This document shows, piece by piece, positions 60,732 through 64,000 of a stretch of DNA of 64,000 bases (the first letter of the stretch is position 1; every line of letters starts with the position of its first letter). The stretch covers positions 24,890,001 through 24,954,000 of the forward strand of contig NC_060112.1 in the NCBI RefSeq assembly GCF_021155765.1, in the 5' to 3' direction. The notes under the pieces were generated by a model. The model searched no databases and was not told where the DNA came from. It was given only the letters and a program-made list of their open reading frames with translations. Made by a program: the position numbers and the translations under genes. The stretch comes from Diprion similis (Eukaryota; Arthropoda; Insecta; Hymenoptera; Diprionidae).

Positions 60732-63700
60732 TTACAATTCGTCGTGTTCCTAGAAAAAAATAATTCCATTTTGTTATATGTGACATGTAATAATTTGTTC
60801 AGAGCGATGAGAACTTAAGCTTTATATGGTATTAAAAAGAAACTACTTGACAGATAAAGCTTCAGCAACGAGGAATTCCGGCTTTTATCGCTCATAATAA
60901 TCGGAAATCGTCTTGTCATCATTTGGAGATGAGAGATTTGCTAATAATTTTTTCTGTAGTCGTGAAGGTTTTGTGAACACTTACTGCTTCTTCTGGGTCA
61001 GGGATGGTGTTATCGTCATCTTCATCGTCTTCATCATCCTCCTCTTTGTCTTCACTTTCCTTGAGTTCCTTTTCCCTCTCTTTCTTTTCTTCTTCATCCT
61101 GGGCTTCCTTCATCTTCTTTTCTCCTTCCTGAATAAATGAATTTCAAACATCTAAATAACGATTTGCACACTAAAAGTACTGCCAAAAGTCAACTGTTCA
61201 ATAAAGAGTATTTGTCAGTAACGAGGAATTCCAGCTTTTTATCGCTCATTATAATCAGACCTGCTTTTATCATCATTTTGGATTGATTAGAATTATAGAT
61301 CAATAGCATTGCATCACTTTTACTCATTTGCTGGAAAAAATTTTACTCACGAAAGTAGGCTTCCAAACTTCCTCCCCGATTTTGTGCGCCAATTCAGGAT
61401 CGTCGGTGATTAGAACGTTGTCGAAGATCGTACCGGCCTTGACTTGCCAGAGATCAAAACCAATGGCGCAGATCTCATCACGTTTGTAGAGCTCAGGGTC
61501 TGGTTGATATTCAGGGTTATCAATCTCGGGATGAATCCACGGTCCTTTGTAGTTAGGGTTGTCAATTTGCTTGGGTTTCCATTCGCCCTAAAATATTTGT
61601 AAAATGAAAGTATCATTACTTTTGTGTTTGTTTTTCGTAAATATTTCAAATATTTACACCCTCACTATTGAAGCTTCTTACCTTGTAGTCAGGGTTATCG
61701 ATCATGGGTGCTTCCCATTCGCCATCCATCTCATCGTCCCAGTCGTCTGGTTTCGTGGCTTCGGGGTCGGGAATGTGTTCTGGTTTATCCCAGTCCTCGG
61801 GTTTCGTGTCATCGGGATCAGGGATGGTTGGCTTATCATCCCAATCATCGGGCTTGCTAGTGTTTGGATCCTTGATTTTTTTCGCGGGCAAGAATTCCCA
61901 ATCAGCTTCCAAGTCGCCGGATTCAACCTTTTCGTTGTCAATAAGGACCTAGAGCAAAGAAAATTATCAAAGACGTTAATAAATTTGTTCATTCATAAAG
62001 GAAATAACAAAAAAAATTAATGGCCAGGTGACGTATGATTTGGTAAAACAATCCAAATCATCATCTCAGCACTTGTACAACTCGATCTTTCATTATAATG
62101 ATCTGTGTCTTCACTTGGTACCTGAGATAGGCATGATAACTTATTCCAGGGCATAAGTAAGATGCGTTTTACTATTCGAGTTCCTATAGCACTCATCCTC
62201 CACAAGGGTGAGAATTGACGAGTGACTCTAGGCTCGATTTTTTCAATTTTTCGTTAATCCATGGACAGTGAATGACTTTTATTAGTATTTCAGACCTTCT
62301 GCTCATTGGTATTTAATAGCATGTGGCAACCTCATCGCTTTTAGAGACTTGTGTGAAAAAAGGCTGGTATTTTTTACCTCGTAAGTATTGTCTGGCTTGA
62401 CGATCAGTGTGTAAAGATGAGTGTAGACATCGTCCTTGCAGCGAACGTCTTTGCTGATGAGTAGGTTCTTTCCTTTGTAGTTGAATATAACATGAACCTT
62501 CTTTGTGCCAGGTCCACATATATCCGGTCCTGCATGCGGAATGAAATTTATGAATTTTGTTAAACAAATGAATAATATGTTTAATTTCTTTATTTATTGA
62601 TCTAATGCCAGAACGATTTGGAAATTCCGTTTTACTACCATGTAAACAGACACAGATATTCAACCTAACAATGTTGGATCAATTCCAAAAGGAGTGCACT
62701 GGTATTGCGGGAGTTAAATTTATACTTCATAACAAAATAAAAAGTAAACAAGTCAGCTTGTTCTTGATTGTGTGGAAAGTGAAGAAATTGCAAATTTTGC
62801 AAACTGTTTTTAATCATACTAACCGAACATGAGGAGATACGGGGTTTCTCCATGCATATCCTTCTGATCTAACGAGCAGTCGAACACTTTGGCATATCCG
62901 CCTCCACAGTCGATGTTCTGTTCATGCTTAACGGAGAACTGAACAACCAGTGGTTTGTCCTTGTTGCTGAATGGAGTGAATTTCCTACTGAGCGCATAAA
63001 ATCTTGCATCCTGGGACGTCTGTATACCTGTTATACAATTGTATAAAAAACTAAATCATCGTTCGGAAGATATAATTGAATATGATATAAAACTTATCAG
63101 TATTGAAATGATGTTCAAATTGTCATTCTTTCACTTTTCTACAAGTAGCAAACTTCAGAAAATAATTCTCTGGTACGTCGCGTAAATTTTTTCTAACCAG
63201 AAATATATCATAATATACAGAAAATAATGTTTATGCAATAAAAAAAAAAGTCTGGAACGAAGTGAAAGTAAACAACTTGAATTTATCTTTATGTTATAAA
63301 AATGTTTTCTTATTACACTTTTTTTTTTCCTCCTTTAATGACGTTTCGCAAAAATTATGTTGATATTATTGAATTTCACGCTTTACAGAAGATGAAATAT
63401 ATGTATAACTTTAGTAAAAAAGCAAGTTTCTTTTATTTTAATTCAACATGAGTCATTTTTTTTCAAGTTTAAAAATTATTATATGATTAAACATATTTAT
63501 ACGCATTGATACTAGCTTAAACCTAAATAGACAAATAAAAAATTTGGAAGATTTCGAAGCTAAAGAATTTTGATTAACTTTTCTGTGAGAAAATCAATTA
63601 CTTGAGCTGAAAAATTTGAATATCAATTAGTTTTAGTTTACATTAGCAAGGCAGATTATAGATAAAGACAAAAATAATTATAGATACAAACCTTTGTCAT

Positions 63701-63796
63701 TTTCGGGATCATTCCAGAACTTTCCATGGCTAAGTACAAACTTTCCAAATTCCTTACCGGGGTGTTCAGAATATACCCATTCTTTTTCCCACGAGT
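60732..63796 (-). CDS. CALR: Calreticulin (5' end off the window)
   Basis: Seven exons are visible on the minus strand: 63796-63692, 63027-62824, 62529-62378, 61948-61682, 61587-61351, 61128-60985 and 60749-60732. They encode about 374 residues. The globular lectin domain shows FGKFVLSHGKFW, QTSQDARFYALS, VVQFSVKHEQNIDCGGGYAKVF, GPDICGPGTKKVHVIFNYKGKN and DNTYEVLIDNEKVESGDL. The P-domain has three KPxDWD-type repeats followed by three GEW/GPW-IDNP repeats. The C-terminal part is acidic (EDKEEDDEDDEDDDN), and the last coding exon is only EHDEL plus stop, giving the HDEL ER-retrieval signal. Calreticulin is the soluble ER chaperone for monoglucosylated glycoproteins and a calcium store. The signal peptide and first residues lie beyond 64000; the first visible exon begins in phase 1, so an upstream exon is required. 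It converges with TRIM23. Confidence 0.96.
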
Positions 63797-64000
63797 CTAG
63801 AATTAACAGAAAAAAATATTAGGATCACTATAATTATCGTCGCCATTAATAGACGGATAAAAAAACGGGCGAAAACTTTAATTAAACTCAATAATAAATG
63901 GGAAATTGAAAGAAATATCCATGTTTTAAAAATAAATGCGTATATATTTCAAGGTAAAGTCAACAAAAATCACGGTGGCACTTCTCTCCTAATGGCTAAT

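Noticed and set aside
61604-62020. Plus-strand 138-codon frame
   Set aside because: Antisense shadow of the calreticulin P-domain exon, whose repeats keep the complement open.

Overview
The window is nuclear DNA of an arthropod, almost certainly an insect and probably a hymenopteran. The species guess is inference, because no phylogenetic marker could be compared. The evidence is AT-rich sequence crowded with microsatellites, spliceosomal GT-AG introns, an insect-type Beaten-path immunoglobulin gene, and a single-domain chitin-binding cuticle protein of the CPAP1 type. There is no bacterial operon structure, no rRNA and no convincing tRNA.

Seven protein-coding genes can be reconstructed exon by exon, with reading phase kept across every junction. 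From left to right they are: a Beat-family two-Ig-domain protein (+, 7386-29607, with a 20.5 kb first intron); RNase H2 subunit A (-, 31747-33083); UBL4A/Get5 (+, 33868-34774); Gemin2 (-, 35357-36367); a secreted CPAP1-like protein with a long Q/N/T/S-rich tail (-, 37404-41091); TRIM23/ARD1 (+, 55989-58567); and calreticulin (-, 60732-63796, with its signal-peptide exon beyond the right edge). The RNase H2A and UBL4A starts are head to head about 0.8 kb apart. UBL4A and Gemin2 converge, as do TRIM23 and calreticulin. The compact block at 31.7-36.4 kb holds three unrelated housekeeping functions: ribonucleotide removal from DNA, tail-anchored protein targeting and snRNP assembly.

The rest is non-coding. 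Region 1-7385 is upstream DNA with a GC-richer stretch before the Beat start. The giant Beat intron and the 15 kb gap at 41.1-56.0 kb contain no exon I can recognise. They do contain many inverted-repeat elements without coding capacity (MITE or foldback type). Two of these have clear TA target-site duplications (12483-13189 and 16105-16396). Others lie at 8931-9461, 17266-17633, 23633-23818, 27506-27668 and 41688-42350. A compound structure at 5600-6450 joins one copy of a dispersed repeat (second copy inverted at 14687-15047) to a ~63 bp tandem array enclosed by an inverted repeat. A near-perfect 81 nt hairpin lies in a short Beat intron (28687-28767).

I found no gene cluster that looks like a new multi-gene system. 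The most interesting items are the non-coding repeat families, the intronic hairpin, a possible PCNA-binding motif at the RNase H2A C-terminus and the unusual tail of the CPAP1-like protein.
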